Assembly (NCBI GenBank): GCA_030750865.1
Contig: JASMHE010000007.1
Location: forward strand, 178,689-242,688
From: Alphaproteobacteria bacterium
GTDB taxonomy: Bacteria > Pseudomonadota > Alphaproteobacteria > Micavibrionales > Micavibrionaceae
DNA: 64,000 nt
Direction of reading: 5' to 3'
The translations under genes were made by a program, and so were the position numbers. The notes beneath the pieces were generated by a model. That model saw only the letters and a list, made by a program, of their open reading frames with translations, searched no databases and was not told the origin of the DNA. Shown piece by piece: positions 18,054-26,956 of the stretch (positions within the stretch are counted from its first letter, which is position 1; each line of letters starts with the position of its first letter).

Positions 18054-19115
18054 ATGAACTGGCTTACTAACTTTATCCGTCCGAAAATCCGTTCGATCGT
18101 TGAACAGCAAAAAGACGTGCCTGAAAATCTGTGGCAAAAATGCCCGTCCTGCGAAGGCATGCTGTTCCACCGCGACATCAAAGAAAGCCTGAATGTCTGT
18201 TACCATTGCGGCCATCACATGCGCATCAGCGTCGAAGAACGCCTGGAAGTCATGTTTGATGACGGCAAATATACAAAAGTTGCCGCACCGAAAGTGCCGC
18301 ACGACCCTCTGAAATTCAAAGACCGCAAGAAATATAGCGACCGTCTGCGTGACACACGCGCCAAAACAGGCCAAGAAGACGCGATCCGCATCGCAAAAGG
18401 CACAATCGGCGGCTGTCCGGTTGTGATTGCCGCATTTGATTTCGCCTTTATGGGCGGATCAATGGGCGCGGCTGTCGGCGAAGGCATTGTCAAAGCCGCC
18501 GAAATTGCCGTCAAAGAAAAAGCGGCTTTCATCACCGTGCCATGTTCCGGCGGGGCGCGCATGCAGGAAGGGGCGATTTCCCTGATGCAAATGCCGCGCA
18601 CAACCATTGCCGTGAACCGCGTACAAAATGCAGGCCTGCCCTATATCGTTCTGCTGACAGACCCGACCACAGGCGGCGTCAGCGCATCATTTGCGATGCT
18701 GGGTGATATTCACATTGCCGAACCGGGCTGCATGATCGGCTTTGCCGGAAAGCGCGTTATTCAGGAAACAATCCGCGAAGAACTGCCCGAAGGCTTCCAG
18801 ACTGCCGAATATTGTCTGGAACACGGCATGATCGACATGGTTGTACCGCGCGATGAATTGAACGCAACATTGTCCCGTATCCTGAACATCATCTTTAACA
18901 AGAAGATCAAAGTCAAAAAAGGCGACAATAACAGCAAGAAAAGCGGCGGCAACGACAAAAAAGTTGTCAGTGGCAAGCCAAGCGGCGTCAAAGCCGAGCT
19001 GACACAAAAGACAACAGCCGACAAAGCCGTTAAAAACGCACCCGCCAACACCAATGCGGACGCGCGGCAAAAAACGGCCACAAAGACCGCCGCAAGAACA
19101 TCTGCGAAAAAATAG
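18054..19115 (+). CDS. accD: Acetyl-CoA carboxylase carboxyltransferase, beta subunit
   Basis: AccD moves the carboxyl group from biotin to acetyl-CoA to give malonyl-CoA, the committed step of fatty acid synthesis, with AccA. The 353-residue protein starts with the usual MNWLTNFIRPK and a four-Cys zinc ribbon (CPSC ... CYHCGHH). The crotonase-fold core follows, with PCSGGARMQEG, LTDPTTGGVSASF and GFAGKRVIQ. After about residue 280 there is an extra tail of about 70 residues, Lys/Ala/Thr-rich and disordered in appearance, absent from E. coli AccD. AGAGGG upstream supports the start. Confidence 0.97.
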   Translation: MNWLTNFIRPKIRSIVEQQKDVPENLWQKCPSCEGMLFHRDIKESLNVCYHCGHHMRISVEERLEVMFDDGKYTKVAAPKVPHDPLKFKDRKKYSDRLRDTRAKTGQEDAIRIAKGTIGGCPVVIAAFDFAFMGGSMGAAVGEGIVKAAEIAVKEKAAFITVPCSGGARMQEGAISLMQMPRTTIAVNRVQNAGLPYIVLLTDPTTGGVSASFAMLGDIHIAEPGCMIGFAGKRVIQETIREELPEGFQTAEYCLEHGMIDMVVPRDELNATLSRILNIIFNKKIKVKKGDNNSKKSGGNDKKVVSGKPSGVKAELTQKTTADKAVKNAPANTNADARQKTATKTAARTSAKK

Positions 19116-19128
19116 GTGTACGTGTCTG

Positions 19129-20460
19129 ATGTACGCGGCTGATGCCATTCACCCGAATAAGACACTGGAAGAAAAGCTTCAGCTGATCTATACATTCCGC
19201 GCGGGTGATAAACGCCTGAATCTGACCATACGGCAACCCTATCTTGATCTGCTGGCCGATCTCGGCAATCCCCATTTACATCTGCCACCCGTCATTCATG
19301 CGGCGGGCACAAACGGCAAAGGTTCGACCCTTGCCACCATCCGTGCCATTCTGGAAGCGGCTGGCAAAACGGTCCATGTCTATACCTCACCGCATCTACA
19401 CGCTTTTAACGAACGCATTCGCATTGCGGGCACGCTGATTGATGATGATGATCTGGAAAAACGGCTGGATCAGATCATCGCCCTTGCGGCAGAGCGGGAA
19501 CTAACCTTTTTCGAGGTTACAACCGCAATGGCCCTGAAAGCCTTTGCCGATCACCCTGCCGATTTTACCTTGCTGGAAACGGGGCTTGGCGGGCGGCTTG
19601 ATTGCACCAATATTGTGCCACATCCGGCGCTGACGCTCATCAGCCATATCGGCATGGACCATATGGAGTTTCTGGGCGATCAATTGGCGGATATCGCTGC
19701 CGAAAAAGCCGGAATTATGAAAGAAAACGCGCCCTGCCTGATTGCCAAACAGGATGATGATGCGCTTTATGCGCAATTTGCGATGCTGGCCGCCGCGAAA
19801 AACGCGCCATTATACCGCTATGACCGCGACTGGCACACGGCCGCAGAAAACGGCGCAAGCGGCACGCTGACCTTTGATGATATGCGCGGCGACACACAAA
19901 CCCGCCATGTGTTTCCACGTCCCGTTCTGGCCGGACCGCACCAGATTGATAATGCGGGCACGGCGATTATGGCCTGCAAACTGCTCTGCCCCGATGATAT
20001 CACAGATGCACAGATCAGTGACGGCCTGCGCGCTGTATCATGGCCGGCTCGTCTGGAACCCATCACACAGGGCCGCATATATGACCGCATAGCAACAGGC
20101 TGTACGCTTTGGTATGATGGCGGCCATAACGAAGATGCAGGCGCCGCCCTTGCGCGGCAAGCCGCCCTCTGGCAAGCAGAGGACAATGCGCCGCTTTATC
20201 TGGTGGTCGGCATGATGGCCCATAAAGATGCCGCCGCTTATGTCCGGCATCTGGCACCTTATGCGACGCGTATCCATACCATTCCCATTGTCGATGCCGC
20301 CGAAAGTGCCTGCACACCTGACGCGTTAAAACAGAAAATCGACCATTTACACCCGCATATCGACGCGTACAGCACGCTGGAATCGGCCATAGATGCCGTG
20401 CCGCCACGCAGCCGTATCCTGCTGTCAGGCTCGCTCTATCTGGCGTCGAACCTGTCATAA
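19129..20460 (+). CDS. folC: Folylpolyglutamate synthase / dihydrofolate synthase
   Basis: FolC adds glutamate to dihydropteroate and to reduced folates. The 443-residue Mur-ligase-like protein has the P-loop AAGTNGKGST, the family segment VYTSPHLHAFNERI, and LLETGLGGRLDCTN. The carbamylated-lysine region IAAEKAGIMK and the C-terminal DGGHNEDAG are also present. The frame extends upstream into accD; ATG 19129 is chosen because it lies 13 bases after the accD stop with AGGTG ahead. accD-folC is a conserved alphaproteobacterial pair. Confidence 0.97.
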   Translation: MYAADAIHPNKTLEEKLQLIYTFRAGDKRLNLTIRQPYLDLLADLGNPHLHLPPVIHAAGTNGKGSTLATIRAILEAAGKTVHVYTSPHLHAFNERIRIAGTLIDDDDLEKRLDQIIALAAERELTFFEVTTAMALKAFADHPADFTLLETGLGGRLDCTNIVPHPALTLISHIGMDHMEFLGDQLADIAAEKAGIMKENAPCLIAKQDDDALYAQFAMLAAAKNAPLYRYDRDWHTAAENGASGTLTFDDMRGDTQTRHVFPRPVLAGPHQIDNAGTAIMACKLLCPDDITDAQISDGLRAVSWPARLEPITQGRIYDRIATGCTLWYDGGHNEDAGAALARQAALWQAEDNAPLYLVVGMMAHKDAAAYVRHLAPYATRIHTIPIVDAAESACTPDALKQKIDHLHPHIDAYSTLESAIDAVPPRSRILLSGSLYLASNLS

Positions 20461-20559
20461 ATTATCCATATTATGCGATGTCATGAAATTATGTCGTGAA
20501 ACACGTTATGTCACAGGCCATATATCACAGGCCACGTGAAAAACGGTAAAGCGCAAGCG

Positions 20560-20781
20560 TTATCCGGCTTCTGCGGCCTTCAGCTTTTCAATCATCGCCG
20601 TGTAATCCGCCTCGTCAATCTTGCGTGATTGGTGGTGATTGACGATATCCTCCAGCAAGGCCGTATCCTTGATCATTGTCTTCGATTTATAATCGAACAC
20701 CTCGCAGAAATCAGGATGACCATCCAGATCATATTTAATGCGGGCCGGACGCCCTATGAAATTGTAATATTCTGATGGCAT
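20560..20781 (-). CDS. Small protein of unknown function coupled to the HD-RelA-like gene
   Basis: This 73-residue acidic/basic mixed protein starts inside the end of the upstream HD-RelA-like gene (28-base overlap), which suggests translational coupling and a shared function. It has no membrane segment or known motif. The second half (ALLEDIVNHHQSR ... MIEKLKAAEAG) is predicted helical. It could be a partner or regulator of the alarmone-type enzyme, but this is inferred from linkage alone. Confidence 0.6.
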   Translation of the reverse strand: MPSEYYNFIGRPARIKYDLDGHPDFCEVFDYKSKTMIKDTALLEDIVNHHQSRKIDEADYTAMIEKLKAAEAG

Positions 20782-22151
20782 GTCTGCCCCTCGTTTCCAT
20801 ACTCTTCTTTATACCGCCCAAGACGTTCAAGCACAATATCGGGTGATTCCGGCACACAGGATTCCGGCTTTGATTTATCAAAACCGTGCGGCGCGCCAGC
20901 TTCTTTATATAATGCGCGGCTTTCGTCATATAAGGCCCGCCGTTCTTTTTTCTGCGCCGAGTCCATCTCGCCGCCGCTGGACAGATCGCGCAAACGTTGA
21001 TAAATCGCGTGTCCTTTGAATTCTTTGGCTTTCCAGAAACTATCCAGATGGATTTGCAACTCACAGAAATGGCTTTCATCCGAGCGCAAAATCAAGCGCA
21101 TATCCCGATAACAGCTCATCGGCGGATATTTAAACCGGTCATAAATTTGTTCAATTTTATAGGATTTCGACAGGCAAAGCAGCACCTTGCGCACATCTTC
21201 CATATCGTTACAAATAACAGATGCCCGTGCGATATCGTTGATTTTTTCGGCCTGTCCGCCAAACCGTTTTTCAATGACTTCTTCGGCGCGGTCACGCTGT
21301 TTTAATTTCGGCGGGACAACCGGCGTACATTGCACAACCGTCGAAAGCTGCGTAATCACTGCGCCCAGTTCTTGCTGCGCCAGCGCCGCATCGGCATACA
21401 GCGCATCCAGATCGCTTGTATGCTGGATCGGCTGCCCGTCTTCGGAAATCATTTTCTGTTTCAGCGCGATATCTTGCTCCGCCCGCCGCAGATAAGAATC
21501 CACAGAGGACGGGTAACCACGCCATGCCTTGTTGGATGTCCCTTTTTGCTTCACCCGTTCCCGAATGGCCACAAACACCGCACGATCGGCCATTTCAAGC
21601 GTATGATCCACCAAATGGACCAGCGCAGGGTCTTTAATATCGGCATTATGGATCAGGTTCACGCCGGACTGATAATATTTATAGATATTTGATAAATTCC
21701 AGTGAGCGGGCGGGTCGAATGTCAAAGACTGCAAATTTGCCAAACGATCGGCCACTTTCAAACGCCGCGCATTCAGCGACGATTGACCGATTTGCGTTTC
21801 CTGAAAATCGCGCCGTACGTCTCCCTCCAGCGCCGGATCGACCGTTACTTCCTGCACCAGTTTCAACACCGCAGGACCGAGTTTTTCAAGAATATCGCGT
21901 TCGGCTTCGGCCCGCTGTTCTTCGGGCACATCTTCCAGAATATCATGGGTCAACCCGGCCGCAATCAGCACCGGATCATACGCTTCGATCGTCGCTTCCA
22001 GAATTTCGGCCACGCGAACCGGATGGCGAATATACGGGGCATCACGGCCACTTGTCGTGCCGCGCACTTGCCCGCGGTGCCATTTTTCAGCAACCGCAAA
22101 GGCCCGCGCAACCAACGGATGGTCCAACAATTTTGCATCTTCAAATTTCAA
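20754..22151 (-). CDS. HD hydrolase fused to a divergent RelA/SpoT-like nucleotidyltransferase domain
   Basis: The 465-residue protein starts with an HD domain of the RSH hydrolase type: H43 in YIRHPVRVAEIL, H69-D70 with E73-D74 in LTHDILED, and D135/N139 in KVADRLANLQ. A helical linker follows, then a RelA/SpoT-like fold at about 285-400: DIARASVICND, YDRFKYPPMSCYRDMRL, CELQIHLDSFW and GHAIYQRLR. In canonical synthetases the third segment reads roughly GYQSxH and the fourth VEIQIR; here Ser and His are Asp and Arg. There are no TGS or ACT domains. Pyrophosphate hydrolysis is plausible; the second domain may act on another acceptor or be inactive. It is divergent from chvI. Confidence 0.8.
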   Translation of the reverse strand: MKFEDAKLLDHPLVARAFAVAEKWHRGQVRGTTSGRDAPYIRHPVRVAEILEATIEAYDPVLIAAGLTHDILEDVPEEQRAEAERDILEKLGPAVLKLVQEVTVDPALEGDVRRDFQETQIGQSSLNARRLKVADRLANLQSLTFDPPAHWNLSNIYKYYQSGVNLIHNADIKDPALVHLVDHTLEMADRAVFVAIRERVKQKGTSNKAWRGYPSSVDSYLRRAEQDIALKQKMISEDGQPIQHTSDLDALYADAALAQQELGAVITQLSTVVQCTPVVPPKLKQRDRAEEVIEKRFGGQAEKINDIARASVICNDMEDVRKVLLCLSKSYKIEQIYDRFKYPPMSCYRDMRLILRSDESHFCELQIHLDSFWKAKEFKGHAIYQRLRDLSSGGEMDSAQKKERRALYDESRALYKEAGAPHGFDKSKPESCVPESPDIVLERLGRYKEEYGNEGQTCHQNITIS

Positions 22152-22332
22152 TGCTTACCCCTATCTTCGGTCATACGGACCGCAAATTACACCCATACAA
22201 TACGAAATATTTGTTAAATAAAGGTGAACAAGGCCGTTCGGGCCATATTCTTGCCTTATTGTCGTCAAGAAGCCGTTCTAATTTACGGATAATCTGGTAT
22301 GATCTTTGGAATAGTCAAGAAAGGACCCGCAG

Positions 22333-23040
22333 ATGCCGCATTCAATTGCCCTTGTTGATGATGATCAGAATATTCTGACATCGGTTTCGATTGCCCTGAA
22401 AGCCGAAGGATTCGACGTCCGCACCTATAGTGACGGCGAAGAAGGATATAAAGGCATTACCACACATCAGCCCGATCTGGCCGTGCTCGACATTAAAATG
22501 CCGCGTATGGACGGGATGGAGTTACTGACAAAACTACGCGAAAGCTCACAAATTCCGGTGATTTTCCTGACATCCAAAGATGACGAAGTCGATCAGGTGA
22601 TCGGCCTGCGTATGGGGGCGGATGATTATATCACCAAACCGTTCTCCCAGCGCCTGTTGATCGAGCGAATCCGCACATTGCTCCGCCGTCAGGAATCATT
22701 GAAACAGGCCGCCACCCCCCGCAATGACGACGATATGATCGTTCGCGGCAGTCTGGTGCTTGATGATGCACGGCATATCTGTAAATGGAAAGATGAAACG
22801 CTCAACCTGACCGTGACCGAATATCTGCTTCTAAAAGCCCTTGCCCAGCGTCCGGGGATCGTCAAAAACCGCGATCAGCTGATCGATATGGCCTATGGCG
22901 ATAATATCTATGTCGATGATCGCACAATTGATTCCCATATCAAACGCGTCCGGAAGAAATTCAAGGATATTGATCCGGATTTCAACCAAATCGAAACGCT
23001 TTATGGTGTAGGCTATAAGTACAAAGAAAAAGAAGCGTAA
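22333..23040 (+). CDS. chvI: Response regulator ChvI (OmpR family)
   Basis: The 235-residue regulator has a receiver (VDDDQNIL, phospho-Asp in [13 protein letters not shown], Thr in FLTSKDDE, Lys in YITKPFSQ) and a winged-helix DNA-binding domain ([17 protein letters not shown] ... [16 protein letters not shown]). The first residues, [22 protein letters not shown], closely match the ChvI family. ChvI controls envelope, acid-stress and host-interaction genes in alphaproteobacteria. chvG follows after 28 bases. AAAGGA precedes the ATG. Confidence 0.95.
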   Translation: MPHSIALVDDDQNILTSVSIALKAEGFDVRTYSDGEEGYKGITTHQPDLAVLDIKMPRMDGMELLTKLRESSQIPVIFLTSKDDEVDQVIGLRMGADDYITKPFSQRLLIERIRTLLRRQESLKQAATPRNDDDMIVRGSLVLDDARHICKWKDETLNLTVTEYLLLKALAQRPGIVKNRDQLIDMAYGDNIYVDDRTIDSHIKRVRKKFKDIDPDFNQIETLYGVGYKYKEKEA

Positions 23041-23068
23041 ATCACAGTATAAACCCCGAAGCAAACAC

Positions 23069-24916
23069 ATGGTTATCACCCGTCTGCGCGGCAGAAAACA
23101 CAAAAAGACAGCATCGGAATCCCCTGTATCCGGCATCGTGTCCGGCGCAGGGCGCTTCGGCACGGTACGCAACCGCACGGGCGGACTGACCGTCCTGATT
23201 CTGGCTGTAAACATCGTCGCGCCGCTGATTCTGGTGATTGCTGTGCTTTATCTGGGGCAATATCGTGACAGTCTGATCAAGGCCGAAATTGCAACACTTG
23301 AAACACAAGCCCAGCTTTTTGCAGGGGTTATTTCCGAAGGCGCATTACAATCGGTTGAACAGCGGACAGGCGGTTTTGTGCCCCTAAGCACAAAACGGTA
23401 TGTCCTGCTGCCCGATATTGCACGCCGCCTGATCCGCCGGCTGAGTGAAAATACCAAAAGCCGCGCGCGTCTGTTTGATGCCAGCGGCGATTTGCTGGCC
23501 GATTCCCACCAGATTATTGCCGGTGACGGCGTGATCCAGATTGTCAATCTGGAACCGCGCTATGAACAGAATTCCGTGATCGACAAAGCGCTGCGCCTGA
23601 TGACACGCGGCATGATGAAGGTCATGCCGGACAACCCAGATCTGGCCGTTTATTCCCGCAGCGAAGCCTTCAAGATCAATGCTTTCCCCGATGCTATTTC
23701 TGCCCTCGACGGCAGGGTCAGTGCGACCCCCTGGCTCAGCGAACGGGACACCGTCGTTCTGACCGCCGCCGCGCCCATCATTCACGGCAGTGACGTGGTC
23801 GGCGTTTTGTATTTATCGCATGAAAGTTTTGAAATCGAAGATGCCATGACCAAAATCCGGCATGACGTGCTGACGGTCTTTCTCGGGACGCTCAGCCTGA
23901 CGGTGTTTTTGTCGATTTATCTGGCCGGTCTGATCGGACGGCCATTGAAGAAACTGGCACGGGCGGCGGAAAAAATCCGCAATGAACAAGGGCATGCCGG
24001 CGATATCCCCGACCTCAGCCACCGCCGCGATGAAATCGGTGAACTGTCAATGGCCCTGCGCAATATGACCGAGGCACTGGCCAAACGGATCGACAGTATC
24101 GAAGCCTTCGCCGCCGATGTGGCGCATGAATTGAAAAACCCGCTCACCTCGCTGCGCAGTGCGGTGGAAACCGCCGTTAAAGTGGATAACGAAGATGACC
24201 GCCGCCGCATGATGGATATTATTTTGCATGATGTACGCCGCCTTGACCGCCTGATTACCGATATTTCACGCGCGTCCCGTCTGGATGCCGAATTATCACG
24301 CGATGACTTCGAAGAGATCGACATCATTGCACTGGTGAAACGGATCGTTGCCTCCATGCAAACACAGCTGCGGCGCGAAGATAACGCCCACGCCAACAGC
24401 ATTCATCTGGATATCGATATTGACCCGCTCTTCACAGTCAATGGCGATCAAAACGCCAAAGACGCTCGTGACACCCACAGTGCCTTCATCAAGGGCAACG
24501 AACCACGCCTTGTGCAAGTGTTTGAAAATCTGATCGTCAATGCTGTCTCGTTTTCGCCGAAAGACGGTCACGTCACAATCGCGGTACACCCATCGGCACA
24601 GCACGATAATATGATCGAAGTGACAATATCCGATCAGGGGCCGGGCATACCGGAAACAAAACTGGATGCCATTTTTGAACGGTTTTATTCCGAACGTCCA
24701 AAGCATGAGACATACGGCAACCATTCCGGTCTGGGGCTTGCGATCTCGAAACAGATTATCGAAGCGCACAAGGCCACCATCACCGCACAGAATATTACAG
24801 CCGATCTGCCGGATAAAAACGCCCCGTCCATAACAGAAACAGACGCAAAAGCCGCAAAAGACCGTCCGAACGGCATTTACGGCGCCCGTTTCAGTATCCT
24901 GTTTCCGCGCACATAA
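23069..24916 (+). CDS. chvG: Sensor histidine kinase ChvG
   Basis: The 615-residue partner of ChvI has TM1 at about residues 40-65, a periplasmic sensor of about 200 residues, TM2 at about 270-292 and a HAMP domain. The HisKA box follows with His353 in DVAHELKNPLTSL, then a HATPase domain (FENLIVNAVSF, DQGPGIPE, HSGLGLAISKQI). The periplasmic segment contains the family-typical ARLFDASGDLLADS. An acidic, low-conservation insert lies in the ATPase domain at about 465-480. In Rhizobiales ChvG is held off by ExoR; no exoR is visible here. The next genes are not hprK, which is unusual (see findings). Confidence 0.94.
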   Translation: MVITRLRGRKHKKTASESPVSGIVSGAGRFGTVRNRTGGLTVLILAVNIVAPLILVIAVLYLGQYRDSLIKAEIATLETQAQLFAGVISEGALQSVEQRTGGFVPLSTKRYVLLPDIARRLIRRLSENTKSRARLFDASGDLLADSHQIIAGDGVIQIVNLEPRYEQNSVIDKALRLMTRGMMKVMPDNPDLAVYSRSEAFKINAFPDAISALDGRVSATPWLSERDTVVLTAAAPIIHGSDVVGVLYLSHESFEIEDAMTKIRHDVLTVFLGTLSLTVFLSIYLAGLIGRPLKKLARAAEKIRNEQGHAGDIPDLSHRRDEIGELSMALRNMTEALAKRIDSIEAFAADVAHELKNPLTSLRSAVETAVKVDNEDDRRRMMDIILHDVRRLDRLITDISRASRLDAELSRDDFEEIDIIALVKRIVASMQTQLRREDNAHANSIHLDIDIDPLFTVNGDQNAKDARDTHSAFIKGNEPRLVQVFENLIVNAVSFSPKDGHVTIAVHPSAQHDNMIEVTISDQGPGIPETKLDAIFERFYSERPKHETYGNHSGLGLAISKQIIEAHKATITAQNITADLPDKNAPSITETDAKAAKDRPNGIYGARFSILFPRT

Positions 24917-25089
24917 ACACCGCCCCGCTATCGCCCACGGTCCCCACGCGCCCATAACGACGCCCATAAAACGACCTTAGAGAACGACACCCATAGCACA
25001 CGTACGCAGAACGCACACCATCTGACAGGCACAAAATCACAACCGCAAAATCCGCCGCGTACACCCTGCCCGCAACCTTATGATAATAT

Positions 25090-25118
25090 TTGACATAAGA
25101 TTGCGTGTTATGTTAATG
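25090..25118 (+). promoter_or_regulatory. Possible promoter of the tandem P-loop genes
   Basis: TTGACA at 25090-25095 is a perfect -35 element. Seventeen bases later stands TTAATG, a poor -10 match. It lies about 65 bases before the start at 25181. Together with the 264-base gap after chvG it suggests the pair has its own promoter. Confidence 0.35.
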
Positions 25119-25180
25119 TCCCCGCCATCTGAAAATGAAGATCAACATCATCGGATCAAGAGATCAAGGGGACCATATTC

Positions 25181-25939
25181 ATGCCGAATAAATCCGCGAT
25201 ACGTTTTGACAAACCGTGCGGCGTTGTCACCGTCACACGGGCCGATCTGGTCACGCTGACCCGCCGCATTATCAAATCGATCCCCGACCACATGCTGTTT
25301 GACCGCGACCGCCCGTTCACCATTGCCATTGACGGTACATTCAGCTGCGGGAAAAAGCTGGTCGCCGATATCACCCGTGACACGATTTTTCCGGGCAATG
25401 AACGATTTAAATTGAAACTGCCGATGATGCGGGAACAGGAAAAGCGCGGCATTGTACCGGATTGTAAAATGACCGGGCGGCCCGAACAATGGGAATATGC
25501 CACGGGCAATTACAACGGCCGCTCCCTGACGGTCTCTTTCATGAATTGCGTGGCGCACAAAACCATTGCCGACTATTTACGCGAACGCCCAACAACCGAA
25601 GGCATCGCCATGTTGAACAATGCCGGTCCGGCAGAGCGGCAGGATGCTGATATAACCATCTGGATCGAGAGCGAAGACCCTGAATATGCACTGGTCCATG
25701 CCAGCGACAAAAGCCATATCGCGCCTGACAGCCCGAATTTAAAACGTAATCTGACACGTACACAACGCCGCGCCGCAAAAGCCGAAGACAATAAATGGCT
25801 GCGCTATGTCGAAATTCAGCTCAATAATAAAACGCTTCAGGCCTTGCCGGATTTCAAAGCGCTCATCACCGATGCCAATCTGAACAACACAAAAACGCCG
25901 GTGAATATCCGTGATATCGGGGTGTTCCATGTCGCTTAA
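25181..25939 (+). CDS. Putative P-loop protein of unknown function, copy 1
   Basis: This 252-residue protein is paralogous to the next gene. The shared core is RRIIKSIPDHMLF, then a hydrophobic strand and P-loop-like motif IAIDGTFSCGKK (about residues 46-57), then DTIFPGNE. Further on come YATGNYNGRSLTVSF, an EGIAMLNNAG strand, a DITIWIE strand and a RYVEIQL strand. The loop fits GxxxxGK but has Lys where Ser/Thr normally binds magnesium. The strand order resembles TsaE, whose authentic gene is at 37539; this is inference. No signal peptide or membrane helix. AGGGG upstream of the ATG supports the start. Function unknown. Confidence 0.75.
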   Translation: MPNKSAIRFDKPCGVVTVTRADLVTLTRRIIKSIPDHMLFDRDRPFTIAIDGTFSCGKKLVADITRDTIFPGNERFKLKLPMMREQEKRGIVPDCKMTGRPEQWEYATGNYNGRSLTVSFMNCVAHKTIADYLRERPTTEGIAMLNNAGPAERQDADITIWIESEDPEYALVHASDKSHIAPDSPNLKRNLTRTQRRAAKAEDNKWLRYVEIQLNNKTLQALPDFKALITDANLNNTKTPVNIRDIGVFHVA

Positions 25940-26744
25940 TGTCGCATCGGACACAAACCCATATGTCAGAATCCGTAAACCCGTGCCATATGCAGGCATC
26001 ACCGTCACGCGGGATGATATGGTCGCCTTAACGCGCCGCATTATCAAATCAATCCCCGATCATATGTTGTTTAACCCGAAACGCCCGTTCATCATTTGCG
26101 TTGACGGCACAATTGAATGCGGCAAAAAACTGATCGCCGATATCGGGCGTGACACACTTTTTCCGGGTAACGAAGATTTCTTTTATGCCCGCATGACCAG
26201 CGATGATGAGACGGCCGTGCGCGATATACCGCCCTCACTGCAACACAAAAAGCCGGAAAAACCGCTTCGCAACGTTCATGGGCGCGAAAATTATGCGGAA
26301 TATGCGTCCGGCAATTATAAGGGCAAAGACCTGACCGTCTCGTTCGTCAATATCGCCTATGGCAACAGCATGCGCACCCATGTTGCAAAACGTCCGAAAA
26401 CCGAAGGCATCGTCTTTGCCCATAACGGCCCGTCCATACGCCAGAACGCAGATATTGCCATCTGGATGGAACGCGACACAAGCTGGCTTGATCTGGTTTG
26501 CCCCGAAGCCGATGACAGCCACATGACGCTCGACAGCCCGCACTTTACCGACGATCTGCCCGCGCAGTTTCAGCACGCCGTGCAAAATAGTTGCGCACAG
26601 TGGGTACGTTACGTTGATATTACTATCAACAATACAGCCCTCGCCAAGAGCGAAGCCCTCCCCCGTACCCTGCAAGATATGAATTTCCGGCAGACATCCC
26701 TGCCGGTCAATCCGCGCAAACTGGATGTGTTCCATATCGGGTAA
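25929..26744 (+). CDS. Putative P-loop protein of unknown function, copy 2
   Basis: This 271-residue paralog overlaps the previous gene by 11 bases, so translation is probably coupled. It keeps the same landmarks in the same order: RRIIKSIPDHMLF, ICVDGTIECGKK, DTLFPGNE, YASGNYKGKDLTVSF, EGIVFAHNG, DIAIWME, RYVDITI, and a matching C-terminus (LPVNPRKLDVFHIG against TPVNIRDIGVFHVA). ATG 25929 is preferred to GTG 25911. Two diverged but architecturally identical copies suggest a heterodimer or two related substrates. The position before rapZ, where hprK lies in many relatives, is notable. Confidence 0.75.
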   Translation: MSLNVASDTNPYVRIRKPVPYAGITVTRDDMVALTRRIIKSIPDHMLFNPKRPFIICVDGTIECGKKLIADIGRDTLFPGNEDFFYARMTSDDETAVRDIPPSLQHKKPEKPLRNVHGRENYAEYASGNYKGKDLTVSFVNIAYGNSMRTHVAKRPKTEGIVFAHNGPSIRQNADIAIWMERDTSWLDLVCPEADDSHMTLDSPHFTDDLPAQFQHAVQNSCAQWVRYVDITINNTALAKSEALPRTLQDMNFRQTSLPVNPRKLDVFHIG

Positions 26745-26956
26745 GATACAGACCGTCCTCTCTCTGCGCCCGCAAACACCGTTCAATCACCCCTGCGCCA
26801 CCGTCAAAACATATGCCCACACGCTTTCGACACCCCGCATCCCTGAAAATACCGTCCGTATGCCCCGCGCACCCATTCCAACACATGATGGCTGTTTCCA
26901 ATTCACCTGACTGTGCTATGATGAAGCGTCCTGAATATCAAACGCGGTGATCGATT

